From NCBI GenBank assembly GCA_015243575.1, contig CP042469.1, forward strand, positions 3,562,929 to 3,626,928: a DNA stretch of 64,000 bases, given 5' to 3'. A program made the translations under genes and the position numbers. Below the pieces are notes generated by a model. It was not told the DNA's origin. It saw only the letters and a program-made list of their open reading frames with translations, and did no database searches. Of the stretch, positions 8,796 to 17,195 are shown in pieces (positions within the stretch are counted from its first letter, which is position 1; the number at the start of each line of letters is the position of its first letter). The stretch is from Clostridiales bacterium. Lineage in GTDB: Bacteria > Bacillota > Clostridia > Peptostreptococcales > Anaerovoracaceae.

Positions 8796-10091
8796 TTAAG
8801 CAGCTTTATTTGTCTTTGCGCCATACTCTCTGTCTGCTGCATTTGCATCAGGAATATTACGCATGGTCAGTATGGTAATAAAGGCAATTACTAAAAGTCC
8901 CATGAGTGCATAGTATGCGTTGGTGAGCTGTCCCATTTGGTTAAACGCACCCATGAATGCTACTGCAAAAGCCATGGGGATTGCTTGGATTGTCATAATC
9001 CACTTATTGGCAGCCATGTACTGTTTCCGTCCGTACACATAGCTGGTCACACAAGGATGCATGGTAGGCATACCTCCTGTCATGCAGGCAACGCCAAACG
9101 CCCAAATAATCATAAGTGGAACGCTTCCGCCGACAGGCATGATTGCAAGAGGTACTACCGCAAAGAAATACAGTACAACCAGAACAAGCGAGGCTTTGAT
9201 GGAGCCGAGCTTGTCGTCGATCCAGCCAAGCACATAACTCATAGGAATGCCGCAGGCGGCTCCAATGGAAAGCCAAACCAATGCCTTTGACACAAATAAA
9301 TTTGGAACATCTTCCGGCGTACTTAACGTAATGTAGCGAACAGCCATGTAAGCCATCATTGCAACAATTACAAACTGCAAAATACCATAGGAAACAATCA
9401 GCTTCCAGGCCCTGCTGTCACGAAGGATCATGCTCAAGGTAACATCTTGCGTCTCTTCGATTTCAGATACCGGTGCTCCGTCTGCACCATCAGGGAAGAG
9501 GCCAGCATCCTCCGGTCTGTCCTTTATAAAAAATGCCACCAGGACTCCGAGCAGGATAATGACGCCTGCAATTGTCATATAAGCAGTTTTTAAGCCTAAA
9601 CTATTTGCAACTGAGGTTAATAGTCCAATTCCAGCGATGGAGAAAAGCGGGCTTCCTGCGGTTACAATACCGAGAACACGCCCTCTATATTTTATAAACC
9701 AGTTGGCGGAAAGCATGAAGCCTCCCATCTGGAGCGGTACGACCATGATACGCACAATGAACAGACTGACAAAATATAAGCCGTAATTGTCTCCTGCAGC
9801 AGCGATACCAAGGCAGCCCAATGCCAGAAGAGCCAAGCAAGGGAGCAGGATCTTTTTCACCCCGAATTTTACAAACAGCGCTCCAATGATAAGGTATAGT
9901 ATAATACAAACTAAGGAAGCGTAGGTTACGGGATTTGTAATTTTAAGGTCATCCCATCCGTAATTTTGGGAAAGATACGGAGTCAGAATGTTGAGGTGGT
10001 CAACCTGAAGCCCTGAATAGAAAAACATAAAGCAGACTCCAAGCAGCATGAGTACGATCGAATAACGAGCAAATTTTGCGTTTTTAAACAT
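8796..10091 (-). CDS. MFS transporter, paralogue of the first carrier
   Basis: A 431-residue polytopic membrane protein of the major facilitator superfamily with about twelve hydrophobic segments and a central loop near residue 200 (KDRPEDAGLFPDG). The N-terminal FYSGLQVDHLNI matches the FYSG-x3-D-x-LNI motif of the carrier at 183-1463. The frame can be opened five codons further with TTG, but the ATG at 10091 has GAGAGGAAA directly upstream and is preferred. It sits between a fumarate-reductase-type flavoprotein and the second OYE gene, mirroring the MFS/OYE association on the other side, so it probably imports a related acid substrate or exports a product. Substrate not known. Confidence 0.85.
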   Translation of the reverse strand: MFKNAKFARYSIVLMLLGVCFMFFYSGLQVDHLNILTPYLSQNYGWDDLKITNPVTYASLVCIILYLIIGALFVKFGVKKILLPCLALLALGCLGIAAAGDNYGLYFVSLFIVRIMVVPLQMGGFMLSANWFIKYRGRVLGIVTAGSPLFSIAGIGLLTSVANSLGLKTAYMTIAGVIILLGVLVAFFIKDRPEDAGLFPDGADGAPVSEIEETQDVTLSMILRDSRAWKLIVSYGILQFVIVAMMAYMAVRYITLSTPEDVPNLFVSKALVWLSIGAACGIPMSYVLGWIDDKLGSIKASLVLVVLYFFAVVPLAIMPVGGSVPLMIIWAFGVACMTGGMPTMHPCVTSYVYGRKQYMAANKWIMTIQAIPMAFAVAFMGAFNQMGQLTNAYYALMGLLVIAFITILTMRNIPDANAADREYGAKTNKAA

Positions 10092-10136
10092 AGCATTTCC
10101 TCTCAATTAAATAAGCATTAGTTCATTATTATCACA

Positions 10137-10159
10137 CGGGCTGGAAGTTATCAAGCCCG
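10137..10159 (-). promoter_or_regulatory. small intercistronic hairpin
   Basis: CGGGCT (10137-10142) pairs with AGCCCG (10154-10159) in the 84-bp gap between the flavoprotein gene and the downstream MFS gene. No U-tract follows on the minus strand. Possible mRNA processing or partial-termination site. Confidence 0.4.
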
Positions 10160-10175
10160 AACTGACCGTATTGTC

Positions 10176-11693
10176 TCAACTAAACTCGTCGGAATCCATG
10201 AAGTCCACTGCGTTATATCCCGCCATTCTTCCGCTATTTACAGCAAATCCCATGGTGTTTCCGGGCATCAGGAAGCAGTAGCTGTCCCCAAAAATATTGC
10301 AGGCATCGGTTCCGCAGGAGTACAATCCAGGAATTTTAATCCCTTTTTCATCTAGGACTTCCAGCTTGTCGTTGGTCTTGATTCCGCCAAGGCTTCCGTA
10401 TCCTGCCGGAAAATGTCTTGCAGCATAATATTTCTCACCTTTGATTGGCTTTAGATACTTATGCTTTTTAAAGAAGAATTTATCCTCTGAAGTGCAGGCT
10501 GCATTATACTCTTCAATGGTCTTTTTCAAGTTTTCCACATTGATTCCGGTCTTCTCCGCAAGCTCTTCAATGGAGTCCGCCACAAACAGATTGACCTGTG
10601 ATTTCTGATCCTCATTGTGCAGCATGCTAAGTCCAGAGCCCTCAGACGCACCGCCGCCCAGATAGGTTTCCAGCTCCTTATCCCACTTATCTACCGTTTT
10701 GATATTGTGGTGAACTGTGATATAATCCAGACCGCTTTTTTTATATTCATCCAGAATGCTCTCGTCAAGAATCGTAAACGCCATGCGCTCTCTTTGCAGT
10801 GCTACCGCATTTCCGGTATAGACCGTATTGTTCATAATCTCTTCATTAATAAAGCGCAGTCCATCCAGGTTAACCATCAGGTTGGGTTGTCTCATTGTTT
10901 CACTCAAGGTCTTGAAGACATCTGTGACGCCGGGTGTGGTATAGGTAAGCTCCATGACCGGCTGGGTCTTTGCTCCGCCCGCTTCCCAAAGCATATTCAG
11001 TCCTTCACCTTGTACGCCTGGAATCCGGAAGGAATGCAAATCTTTACCCCATTCATATCCAAGGTTTTCCTGAATCATCTTTGGATTGTCACCGAATCCG
11101 CCGGTGGCTACAATAACCGCATTGCACTCTGCAATCACTTTTTCTCCATTAGCATCAATGAGCTCAACCCCTGTCACATGACCATCCTCCACAAGAATTT
11201 TTGTGGCTTTTGTCTGATAACAAATATTGACGCCCAATTCTTCCGCACGTTCCGTTAATGCACGATACAAATTGGATGCGCCTCGCTCTGCAGGTGCGTT
11301 GCTTCCTGCAACTTTGACTACATGCCATGTCTGAGTGGACTTTTCGAAGTATTTATACACACCCAAAAATTCTACTCCCATGCTCTCCGCCCATTCTACG
11401 GTGTCTGCAGTCTGCTCTATGTACTTTCTTACCAGTCTTGCATCAACTCTCCAGTGGGTGTAATTCATGAAAAGGTTGAATGCGTCTTCCTTTGTGAAAT
11501 CTACCATCTGTGCTTTCTGGTATTTTGACTCCACTGCAAAGAACCCCATTCCCATATTTGCTGCTCCGCCTGTGGTACTTCCCTTTTCAAGCAGGATGAC
11601 ACTGGCATCCTTTTCTGCTGCTGCAACTGCTGCGGTGATGCCCGATGCACCACCACCGATAACAATAACATCTGCTTCCATTTTTGTACTCAT
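10176..11693 (-). CDS. FAD-dependent oxidoreductase of the fumarate reductase flavoprotein type
   Basis: A 505-residue soluble flavoprotein. The N-terminus has the FAD-binding motif VIVIGGGASGITAA with the acidic end LLEKG, then TTGGAANMG, as in the flavin subunits of fumarate reductase, urocanate reductase and 3-ketosteroid-delta1-dehydrogenase (FAD_binding_2 family). The C-terminal FAD contact region GSLGGIKTN and GNTMGFAVNSGRMAG are also present. These enzymes transfer electrons to or from a C-C bond next to a carboxyl or keto group. It lacks a heme or FMN domain and a signal peptide, so electrons must come from a separate cytoplasmic donor. The iron-sulfur/flavin protein pair encoded just upstream is the obvious candidate. 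GAGGAG precedes the ATG. Confidence 0.88.
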   Translation of the reverse strand: MSTKMEADVIVIGGGASGITAAVAAAEKDASVILLEKGSTTGGAANMGMGFFAVESKYQKAQMVDFTKEDAFNLFMNYTHWRVDARLVRKYIEQTADTVEWAESMGVEFLGVYKYFEKSTQTWHVVKVAGSNAPAERGASNLYRALTERAEELGVNICYQTKATKILVEDGHVTGVELIDANGEKVIAECNAVIVATGGFGDNPKMIQENLGYEWGKDLHSFRIPGVQGEGLNMLWEAGGAKTQPVMELTYTTPGVTDVFKTLSETMRQPNLMVNLDGLRFINEEIMNNTVYTGNAVALQRERMAFTILDESILDEYKKSGLDYITVHHNIKTVDKWDKELETYLGGGASEGSGLSMLHNEDQKSQVNLFVADSIEELAEKTGINVENLKKTIEEYNAACTSEDKFFFKKHKYLKPIKGEKYYAARHFPAGYGSLGGIKTNDKLEVLDEKGIKIPGLYSCGTDACNIFGDSYCFLMPGNTMGFAVNSGRMAGYNAVDFMDSDEFS

Positions 11694-11754
11694 GGTTTTC
11701 TCCTCTCACTTTTGGACAATACTGATTTGTGAATACCTTACGTTCTTCTTGCCT

Positions 11755-11772
11755 GCGCAGTCTGCACTGCGC
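11755..11772 (-). promoter_or_regulatory. intercistronic hairpin upstream of the flavoprotein gene
   Basis: GCGCAGT (11755-11761) and ACTGCGC (11766-11772) form a perfect 7-bp stem with a CTGC loop in the 98-bp gap between the 204-aa iron-sulfur gene and the flavoprotein gene. Flanking CTTACG and CGTAAG sequences could extend it. No U-tract is seen, so an mRNA-stability or processing role is more likely than termination. Confidence 0.5.
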
Positions 11773-11791
11773 TTACGCACCTTTCCGTAAG

Positions 11792-12406
11792 TTATTCCCC
11801 CCTGCGCCTACGTCGCATTGAGGTTCCTTCCTCGCCGCCTCCGGAGGTTCCCCCGACGCTTCCCACAGGAATGGGTTCTGCCGGAACCTTTGGTTTTATT
11901 GCTCCAGCCTTTTTCACTGCCCCTTTGGGGCAGGCCTCAACACAAAGCATGCATTTGCTGCACTGCTCGCCCTTGACCACATGAATCAAATTTTCGCCTC
12001 CAAGAATTGCATTGTCCTGACATGCTTCTGCACATTTTCCGCACCCGATACAAAGCTCTGGTGCAATATAAACGGTGTAGGATGCCCTGCAGATCAGATT
12101 GGCGCAACGCTTCCTTCGGATATGCTGATCCCAATCTTCTTGATAATTCCTTAACAATCCAAGGCACAGAGATGCGGCTTTCACCGACATCTCGCAGCCT
12201 CCATTGCTGCTAATCTGTTCCAATAGCTCTGTCAGAAGCTCGTAATCATCATTTTCTGCTTTTCCCTCTGAGATATCGTACATAATTTCATAGGCCTGCC
12301 ACGTTCCTTCTCTGCACAGGACACACTTTCCGCAGGATTCCTTGCGTGCATCGTCCATCACTCTCTTTGCAGAATCGATGGCGCAAAAGGTTCCGGTGTC
12401 ACTCAT
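11792..12406 (-). CDS. NuoF/HydB C-terminal-like iron-sulfur protein lacking the flavin domain
   Basis: A 204-residue protein equal to only the C-terminal third of NuoF/HydB. Residues 25-71 give the N3-type [4Fe-4S] motif (C25, C28, C31, C71; ESCGKCVLCREGT). Two ferredoxin-type motifs follow (C119/C122/C125/C129 and C149/C152/C155/C159), as in HydB of bifurcating hydrogenases. The FMN/NADH-binding and SLBB parts are absent: the ATG sits at the point where NuoF proteins have the short link before the cluster domain. The protein ends in an unusual Gly-rich stretch and five consecutive arginines. Its start overlaps the stop of the 710-aa gene by 4 bases (ATGA), so the two are translationally coupled and probably form one electron-transfer complex. 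Either a true stand-alone module or an old truncation. Confidence 0.8.
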   Translation of the reverse strand: MSDTGTFCAIDSAKRVMDDARKESCGKCVLCREGTWQAYEIMYDISEGKAENDDYELLTELLEQISSNGGCEMSVKAASLCLGLLRNYQEDWDQHIRRKRCANLICRASYTVYIAPELCIGCGKCAEACQDNAILGGENLIHVVKGEQCSKCMLCVEACPKGAVKKAGAIKPKVPAEPIPVGSVGGTSGGGEEGTSMRRRRRGE

Positions 12407-14535
12407 TCTGCTGCCTCCTTAACCTGTTTATAGTGGGCGTCCACCCAATACTTAACTTTTTGAATATCCAGACGCAGATCACATTGCAGGCAGCGCAGTG
12501 CTTCTCCGGCTGCATCACATTCGCCGCAAAGCTGCTCTGCTCTCTTTAGCGCTGCAAAATTCTCAACGGTTCCAATCCTCGGATTCTGCTTTTCTCTATC
12601 ATAAAGAACTTCCTCGATGTTGCCGTCACCGCCCAGATAACTGTCAATACTCATGGCAGCTCTTCTTCCGGATTCAATGGCGTCCACCACCGACTTTGTT
12701 CCTGTAACCGCATCTCCGGCCGCAAAGACTCCTTCTTTGCCGGTCCCCAGTGCGTCATTTGTTTTTGCAACGCTGCCACGTTGAAGATCAATTCCGAACG
12801 CTTCGGTAAGACCAGGCTGCTGTCCTGTTGCAAACACCAGAGTATCAGTCTTTAGAACCGTTTCAGAACCTTCTTCGGTTTCCAGCTCAAGTCCTTTATC
12901 CCCAAAGCGAAAACTCACCACATTGATCAGCTTCAGTCCTGTGACTGCATCCAGCACGGTGTCTGCATTCAACCCGGTTTTCTTCCCTTCCGTGTCCGTA
13001 CTCGTTTCTTCCAGCCCTAGCATGGATTTGCTGTTCAGGATTTCAATGCCTTCCGCTAAAGCGCAGGTCACTTCTTCCTTGTCCGCCAGCATCTTATCCC
13101 TCGGTTCCAGGCAAACAACCCGAACAGTGGAAACGCCTTTCATCTTTGCTGTTCTGGCGCAGTCGAAGGCGACATTTCCTCCTCCATACACTGTTAGGGT
13201 TTCACCCAGATCGGGTAGATTTCCCTCATTTGCCAGTCTGCAAAAGTCCACTGCGTCCAAAGCATTCTTCCAGTTTCCGCTGTAAGCTGGGGGCCGTTTC
13301 CCTTTTTGAGCTCCCACTGATACCAGTACCGCATCAAACCCTTTCGCGAATACTTCATCAACAGAAGCAACGTTGGTGTTTGGCACCATCTTAATTCCCA
13401 CTTCTACAAGGGTTTCAAGCTCTTGATTGACAATATCCTGTGGGAGGCGATACTTGGGAATTCCGTAGGAAAGCATTCCCCCTGCCATAGGCTGCCGCTC
13501 AAAAACCGTTACTTCGTGACCCTTTTTCGCAAGGTAATAGGCAGCCGTCATTCCCGCTGCTCCGCCACCGATGACTGCGGCTTTTTTTCCAGTGGGCGGA
13601 TTATGAAAGGCTCTTTTCTTCCAGCTTTCTTCTTTGTCATGCTCTACAGAAAAGCGCTTTAGCTCCCGTATGGAAACCGCCTCATTTACATGATTTCGTT
13701 TACATCCCGATTCGCAGGTATGGGTGCAGACGCAGCCCAATGAATGGGGGAATGTGAGTTTTTCTCGGAACACGCTTACTGCATCAGAATATTTTCCCTG
13801 CTGCGCAAGGCGCACGTACATCGGAATGTCCGTATGGGCAGGGCATTTGTCCGTACAAGGAATCAGAGCCAGGTTTCGAGGGGAATCCTTAGCGAAGACT
13901 CCTTTCACATCCTGAATGGCTCCTGTGGGGCAGACCTCCACACAGGCACCGCAAAAGCGGCAGTCTGTTTCGGACAAAGGAACATCGTCTTTCGTACCGA
14001 TATAAGTTTCTCCGCCTCGTTTGTTATATTGTAGGGCGCCGATTCCGCGCAGTTCCTGACAGGCCCTAACGCAGCGACCGCATTGGATGCAGCGATACAT
14101 CTCTCTTTTGATCAACTGATCCGATGGTATGATTCTCGTATTTTCCTTGTCGATTTCCCGAAGCCTAGAATGGGCCACTCCCATGTACTGCATCAAAGCC
14201 TGCAGTTCGCAGTTGAGGTATTTATCACAGGAGGTACAATCCTTTGGATGGCTGGCCAGCATGAGCTCCAATGCGACTGCACGGTGGTGCTTTACCTTCT
14301 CAGTCTTTGTTTTCACCTGCATCCCCTCAGCTACGATGGTTTCACACGACTGAACCGTACCCTCAACGCCTTCGATCTCCACGGTACAAAGTTTACAGCC
14401 TCCCTGCGGTGTGAGATCGGGATGATAGCAAAGATGAGGAATATAGATTCCCGCATCCAAAGCCGCCTGAAGGAGGTTCTGACCCTCCTCTGCCTCAATT
14501 GTGTATCCGTCTATATTGAAACGTATTTTTTTCAT
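12403..14535 (-). CDS. multidomain Fe-S/FAD electron-transfer protein (NuoG/HydA N-terminus fused to an NfnB/GltD-like domain)
   Basis: A 710-residue fusion. Residues 1-75 are a plant-type [2Fe-2S] ferredoxin (C36, C47, C50, C64). Residues about 85-120 hold the NuoG-type His-Cys3 [4Fe-4S] motif (H96, C100, C103, C109). Two more [4Fe-4S] motifs follow (C149-C159 and C192-C202). From about 225 comes a GltD/NfnB-like part with its own cysteines, the FAD motif VIGGGAAGM (about 321-329) and a second nucleotide site with VYGGGN. This matches the large subunits of NAD(P)H/ferredoxin transhydrogenases such as NfnB, and the Stn type of acetogens. It should collect electrons from NAD(P)H and/or ferredoxin and pass them on through the 204-aa partner. 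AAAGGGG precedes the ATG. It is 11 bases after the OFA-type MFS gene. Confidence 0.88.
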   Translation of the reverse strand: MKKIRFNIDGYTIEAEEGQNLLQAALDAGIYIPHLCYHPDLTPQGGCKLCTVEIEGVEGTVQSCETIVAEGMQVKTKTEKVKHHRAVALELMLASHPKDCTSCDKYLNCELQALMQYMGVAHSRLREIDKENTRIIPSDQLIKREMYRCIQCGRCVRACQELRGIGALQYNKRGGETYIGTKDDVPLSETDCRFCGACVEVCPTGAIQDVKGVFAKDSPRNLALIPCTDKCPAHTDIPMYVRLAQQGKYSDAVSVFREKLTFPHSLGCVCTHTCESGCKRNHVNEAVSIRELKRFSVEHDKEESWKKRAFHNPPTGKKAAVIGGGAAGMTAAYYLAKKGHEVTVFERQPMAGGMLSYGIPKYRLPQDIVNQELETLVEVGIKMVPNTNVASVDEVFAKGFDAVLVSVGAQKGKRPPAYSGNWKNALDAVDFCRLANEGNLPDLGETLTVYGGGNVAFDCARTAKMKGVSTVRVVCLEPRDKMLADKEEVTCALAEGIEILNSKSMLGLEETSTDTEGKKTGLNADTVLDAVTGLKLINVVSFRFGDKGLELETEEGSETVLKTDTLVFATGQQPGLTEAFGIDLQRGSVAKTNDALGTGKEGVFAAGDAVTGTKSVVDAIESGRRAAMSIDSYLGGDGNIEEVLYDREKQNPRIGTVENFAALKRAEQLCGECDAAGEALRCLQCDLRLDIQKVKYWVDAHYKQVKEAAE

Positions 14536-14546
14536 AACTGACCCCT

Positions 14547-15779
14547 TTATCGTTTCTTTCCAGCTGCGGCTTTTAAATAAAGTGTCAGTGCAAATCCCAC
14601 GACACTCAATATCGCCACTGTCAGAAATGCAAGGTTATAACCGTCTCCCATAGCCTTTGTTCTGGCTGCAAGCTGCGGCCCGATTACGCCGGCGAATCCG
14701 TAGGCAACATATAGAAAGCTGTAGTTGACTGCCAGATTTTTTATCCCGAAATTGTCTACACAAATCGGTGAGAACATGGAAGTAAATCCGCCGTAGCAGG
14801 CACTGATTGCAAAGAGTGCAATAACGAACACCGTTCCTTCCGACTTAGTCAGCACCAGCATGGAGCCCCCGATCACAGTAAACAGCAGCAGCATGACGTT
14901 ATATCTGCCCAGACGATCTGAGATAAAGCCGAAGCCCAAACGCCCAAACGCGTTAAAGATAGAAATAACACCGATGATCACTGCCGCCTTTTCCGGCGTA
15001 AAGCTTTGAACCTCCTGCAGGATTGTGGATGCATGACCCATGATCATGAGCCCGGCTGTGGCTCCCAAAGTCAGTGCGATGACGATAATATAATACCGAG
15101 AAGTTCTGAGCATTTCCTGCCAGGTGTAATCTTTCGCTGCTGATCCTACTTTCGGGGTCTTCTTCCCTGCGTGTTCGACTCCTGCAAGATCCTTCTTCCC
15201 TTCCGGTCTGAAATCCTCCGGAACCTCACCAATCATGAAGCTGGCAGGAATCATGACGATAGCAAAAATTGCTGCAAACAGGCCGAATACCGGCAGTGCG
15301 CCATGCTTTCCGATAAAATTTGCCGCAAGGGGCGCCCATATAATGGACCCTCCTCCATAGGAACAAGCCAGCAGCCCTGCAGCCATTCCTGTCTTTTCAG
15401 GAAAGAGCTTCCCGCTGTAAGCCATTAGACAGGGGTACAGCATGCTGATTCCGATTCCGACTACGACGCCGTAAATGATGTATAAATACCCGATCGAGCT
15501 CGTAAACATGGTGGCGATTAATCCAACCACATAAATTGCGATTCCGATCCTGAGATAATTTTTTACGCCAAGGGGCTTTTGAAATCTGCCAAGGTAAACC
15601 GGCGCCAGTGTTGAAATTAGAACCTGTATCGTAAAGGTAAGGGAAATGGTTTCAATTCCCCATTCAAAATGCTCCATAAGAGGCTTCTGAAAAACACTCC
15701 AGGTATATCCGATTCCTGCACAAAGTGCCATTATCATTGCGGCAATCATATGCCGCCATCGAACTTGCTTAAATTCCAT
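14547..15779 (-). CDS. OFA-type MFS transporter (oxalate/formate antiporter family)
   Basis: A 410-residue membrane protein with about twelve hydrophobic segments. The start (MIMALCAGIGYTWSVFQKPL) and the central loop with MIGEVPEDFRPEG are characteristic of OFA-family carriers, which exchange or take up small mono- and dicarboxylates. It is not a close paralogue of the two other MFS proteins here, which have the FYSG motif. The ATG has GAGGAA in front. It lies 109 bases after the CoA-transferase genes and 11 bases before the 710-aa electron-transfer gene, so it belongs to the catabolic operon; exchange of an acid substrate against an acidic end product is a reasonable guess. Confidence 0.85.
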   Translation of the reverse strand: MEFKQVRWRHMIAAMIMALCAGIGYTWSVFQKPLMEHFEWGIETISLTFTIQVLISTLAPVYLGRFQKPLGVKNYLRIGIAIYVVGLIATMFTSSIGYLYIIYGVVVGIGISMLYPCLMAYSGKLFPEKTGMAAGLLACSYGGGSIIWAPLAANFIGKHGALPVFGLFAAIFAIVMIPASFMIGEVPEDFRPEGKKDLAGVEHAGKKTPKVGSAAKDYTWQEMLRTSRYYIIVIALTLGATAGLMIMGHASTILQEVQSFTPEKAAVIIGVISIFNAFGRLGFGFISDRLGRYNVMLLLFTVIGGSMLVLTKSEGTVFVIALFAISACYGGFTSMFSPICVDNFGIKNLAVNYSFLYVAYGFAGVIGPQLAARTKAMGDGYNLAFLTVAILSVVGFALTLYLKAAAGKKR

Positions 15780-15888
15780 TACTTTTCCTCTTCACAATGT
15801 CTAATAACGATTCGTTTTCTTTACTGCAGATTCTGCATCTTACTAAATAAAAATGTTCTGATAATGCCTAGTCTGCGGGTCTGTCATT

Positions 15889-16524
15889 TTATCGAAGTGC
15901 CTCAGAAACGATGAGATTCGCTCCGGTTTTTTCAAGAACCTCTTCCAACGTTACACCTTCCGTTAGTTCCTGCAAGACAAGTCCTTCCTCTGTCACCTGA
16001 ATCACGCAGAGCTCTGTGACAATTTTTGTCACGACACCAACACCGGTCAGCGGCAGACTGCAAGACTCCAGAATCTTATGCTTGCCGCCTTTAGCGGTAT
16101 GCTCCATGGCGATGATCACGTCTTTCGCTCCGTTGACCAGATCCATTGCTCCGCCCATACCAACAATAACGCCGGGTCTGCTCCAGTTTGCCAGATTTCC
16201 TTTCTCATCCACTTCCATCGCACCCAGAACCGTCGCGGTCAGATGGCCTCCACGGACAATGGCAAAGCTCGTCGCACTGTCAAATGCTGCCGCACCCGGA
16301 TATGCAGTAATAAACTGGGCACCCGCTCCGGTAAGGAATTCGCTCTCTTGCCCCTTTTCCGGTGCAGGACCGTAACCAACAAGCCCATTTTCCGTATGAA
16401 GCCAGACTCCATCTTGTATGTAATTCCCCACCATTGTTGGAATGCCGATTCCAAGGTTGACTACGTCGCCGGGTTTGAAGAAGCCGGCAACTTTTTTCGC
16501 AATTTTTTCCTTAATATCTGACAT
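15889..16524 (-). CDS. atoA: 3-oxoacid / acetoacetate CoA-transferase subunit B
   Basis: A 211-residue beta subunit of a class I CoA-transferase. GIGIPTMV lies near the N-terminus, and the catalytic glutamate is in TENGLVG, where the family has SENG/TENG; the Glu forms the CoA thioester intermediate. The frame is open to 16695, but the ATG at 16524 is preceded by AAGGAGGA and gives the normal length, so it is chosen. It overlaps the end of subunit A by 14 bases, as usual for translationally coupled subunit pairs. With the thiolase upstream it should activate acetoacetate or a similar 3-oxo acid with acetyl-CoA (or another acyl-CoA) as donor. The symbol follows the acetoacetate branch; specificity is inferred. 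Confidence 0.9.
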   Translation of the reverse strand: MSDIKEKIAKKVAGFFKPGDVVNLGIGIPTMVGNYIQDGVWLHTENGLVGYGPAPEKGQESEFLTGAGAQFITAYPGAAAFDSATSFAIVRGGHLTATVLGAMEVDEKGNLANWSRPGVIVGMGGAMDLVNGAKDVIIAMEHTAKGGKHKILESCSLPLTGVGVVTKIVTELCVIQVTEEGLVLQELTEGVTLEEVLEKTGANLIVSEALR

Positions 16525-17185
16525 GCCGCGAATCCTCCTTCCCGTTCCATACAAATGATACAAATACGCCTGGCGTGTGGATTTCATCCATATCCAGCAC
16601 CCCCACCGGCACAATTTCATCTGCCTCAACAATGACTGTTTTCCCTGCCATTGCCACCAGTGGATTGAAGTTTCTCTGGGTTCCCTTGTAAACAAGATTA
16701 CCCAGCGAATCTGCCTTGTGTGCCTTCACAAGAGCGACATCTGCCGTCAGTGGAAGCTCCAAAAGATAAGTCTGTCCATTTACCTCGATTTTCTGTTTTC
16801 CTTCTTCGATCACAGTACCAAGTCCCGTCTTGATCAGGACACCACCCATGCCGGCTCCGCCGCAGCGGACTCGCTCTGCAAGCGTACCCTGAGGGGAAAG
16901 CTCAAGCTCCATTCTTCCTTCCAGTACCGCCTGTCCCAGTTCTGGGTTCATTCCCACGTGGGAAGCGGTAAGCCTTCTGGCTTGCCTGCTTCGGATCAGC
17001 CTTCCGATGGTCAGATCCGGATCTCCGGCATCATTTGAGATAACGGATAGATTCTGCACACCTGATTCTACAACCATATCGATGAGCTTCTTTGGATTTC
17101 CCCGATTGGCAAATCCGCCGCACATCAGTGTCATCTCATCGTGAAACAGCTTCATGATTTCACTCTTACTCGCTAACTTATTCAT
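16511..17185 (-). CDS. atoD: 3-oxoacid / acetoacetate CoA-transferase subunit A
   Basis: A 224-residue alpha subunit of a class I CoA-transferase. It has CGGFANRGNP near the N-terminus and the GTLAERVRCGGAG segment, matching the G-rich CoA-binding loop and SPQGT motif of the family. GGAGG lies 4-5 bases before the ATG at 17185; an earlier TTG at 17209 overlapping the thiolase stop is rejected. It starts 10 bases after the thiolase gene and overlaps subunit B. Together the two subunits make a cytoplasmic heteromeric enzyme exchanging CoA between an acyl-CoA and a free acid. The neighbouring thiolase and the beta-keto acid cleavage enzyme point to acetoacetate. Confidence 0.9.
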   Translation of the reverse strand: MNKLASKSEIMKLFHDEMTLMCGGFANRGNPKKLIDMVVESGVQNLSVISNDAGDPDLTIGRLIRSRQARRLTASHVGMNPELGQAVLEGRMELELSPQGTLAERVRCGGAGMGGVLIKTGLGTVIEEGKQKIEVNGQTYLLELPLTADVALVKAHKADSLGNLVYKGTQRNFNPLVAMAGKTVIVEADEIVPVGVLDMDEIHTPGVFVSFVWNGKEDSRHVRY

Positions 17186-17195
17186 GTTTCCTCCG

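Noticed and set aside
2683-11693. A true bai (bile acid dehydroxylation) operon
   Set aside because: SDR, OYE, MFS and flavoprotein types match, but CoA ligase, BaiE dehydratase and BaiF transferase are absent; the CoA-transferase here is of the acetoacetate class.
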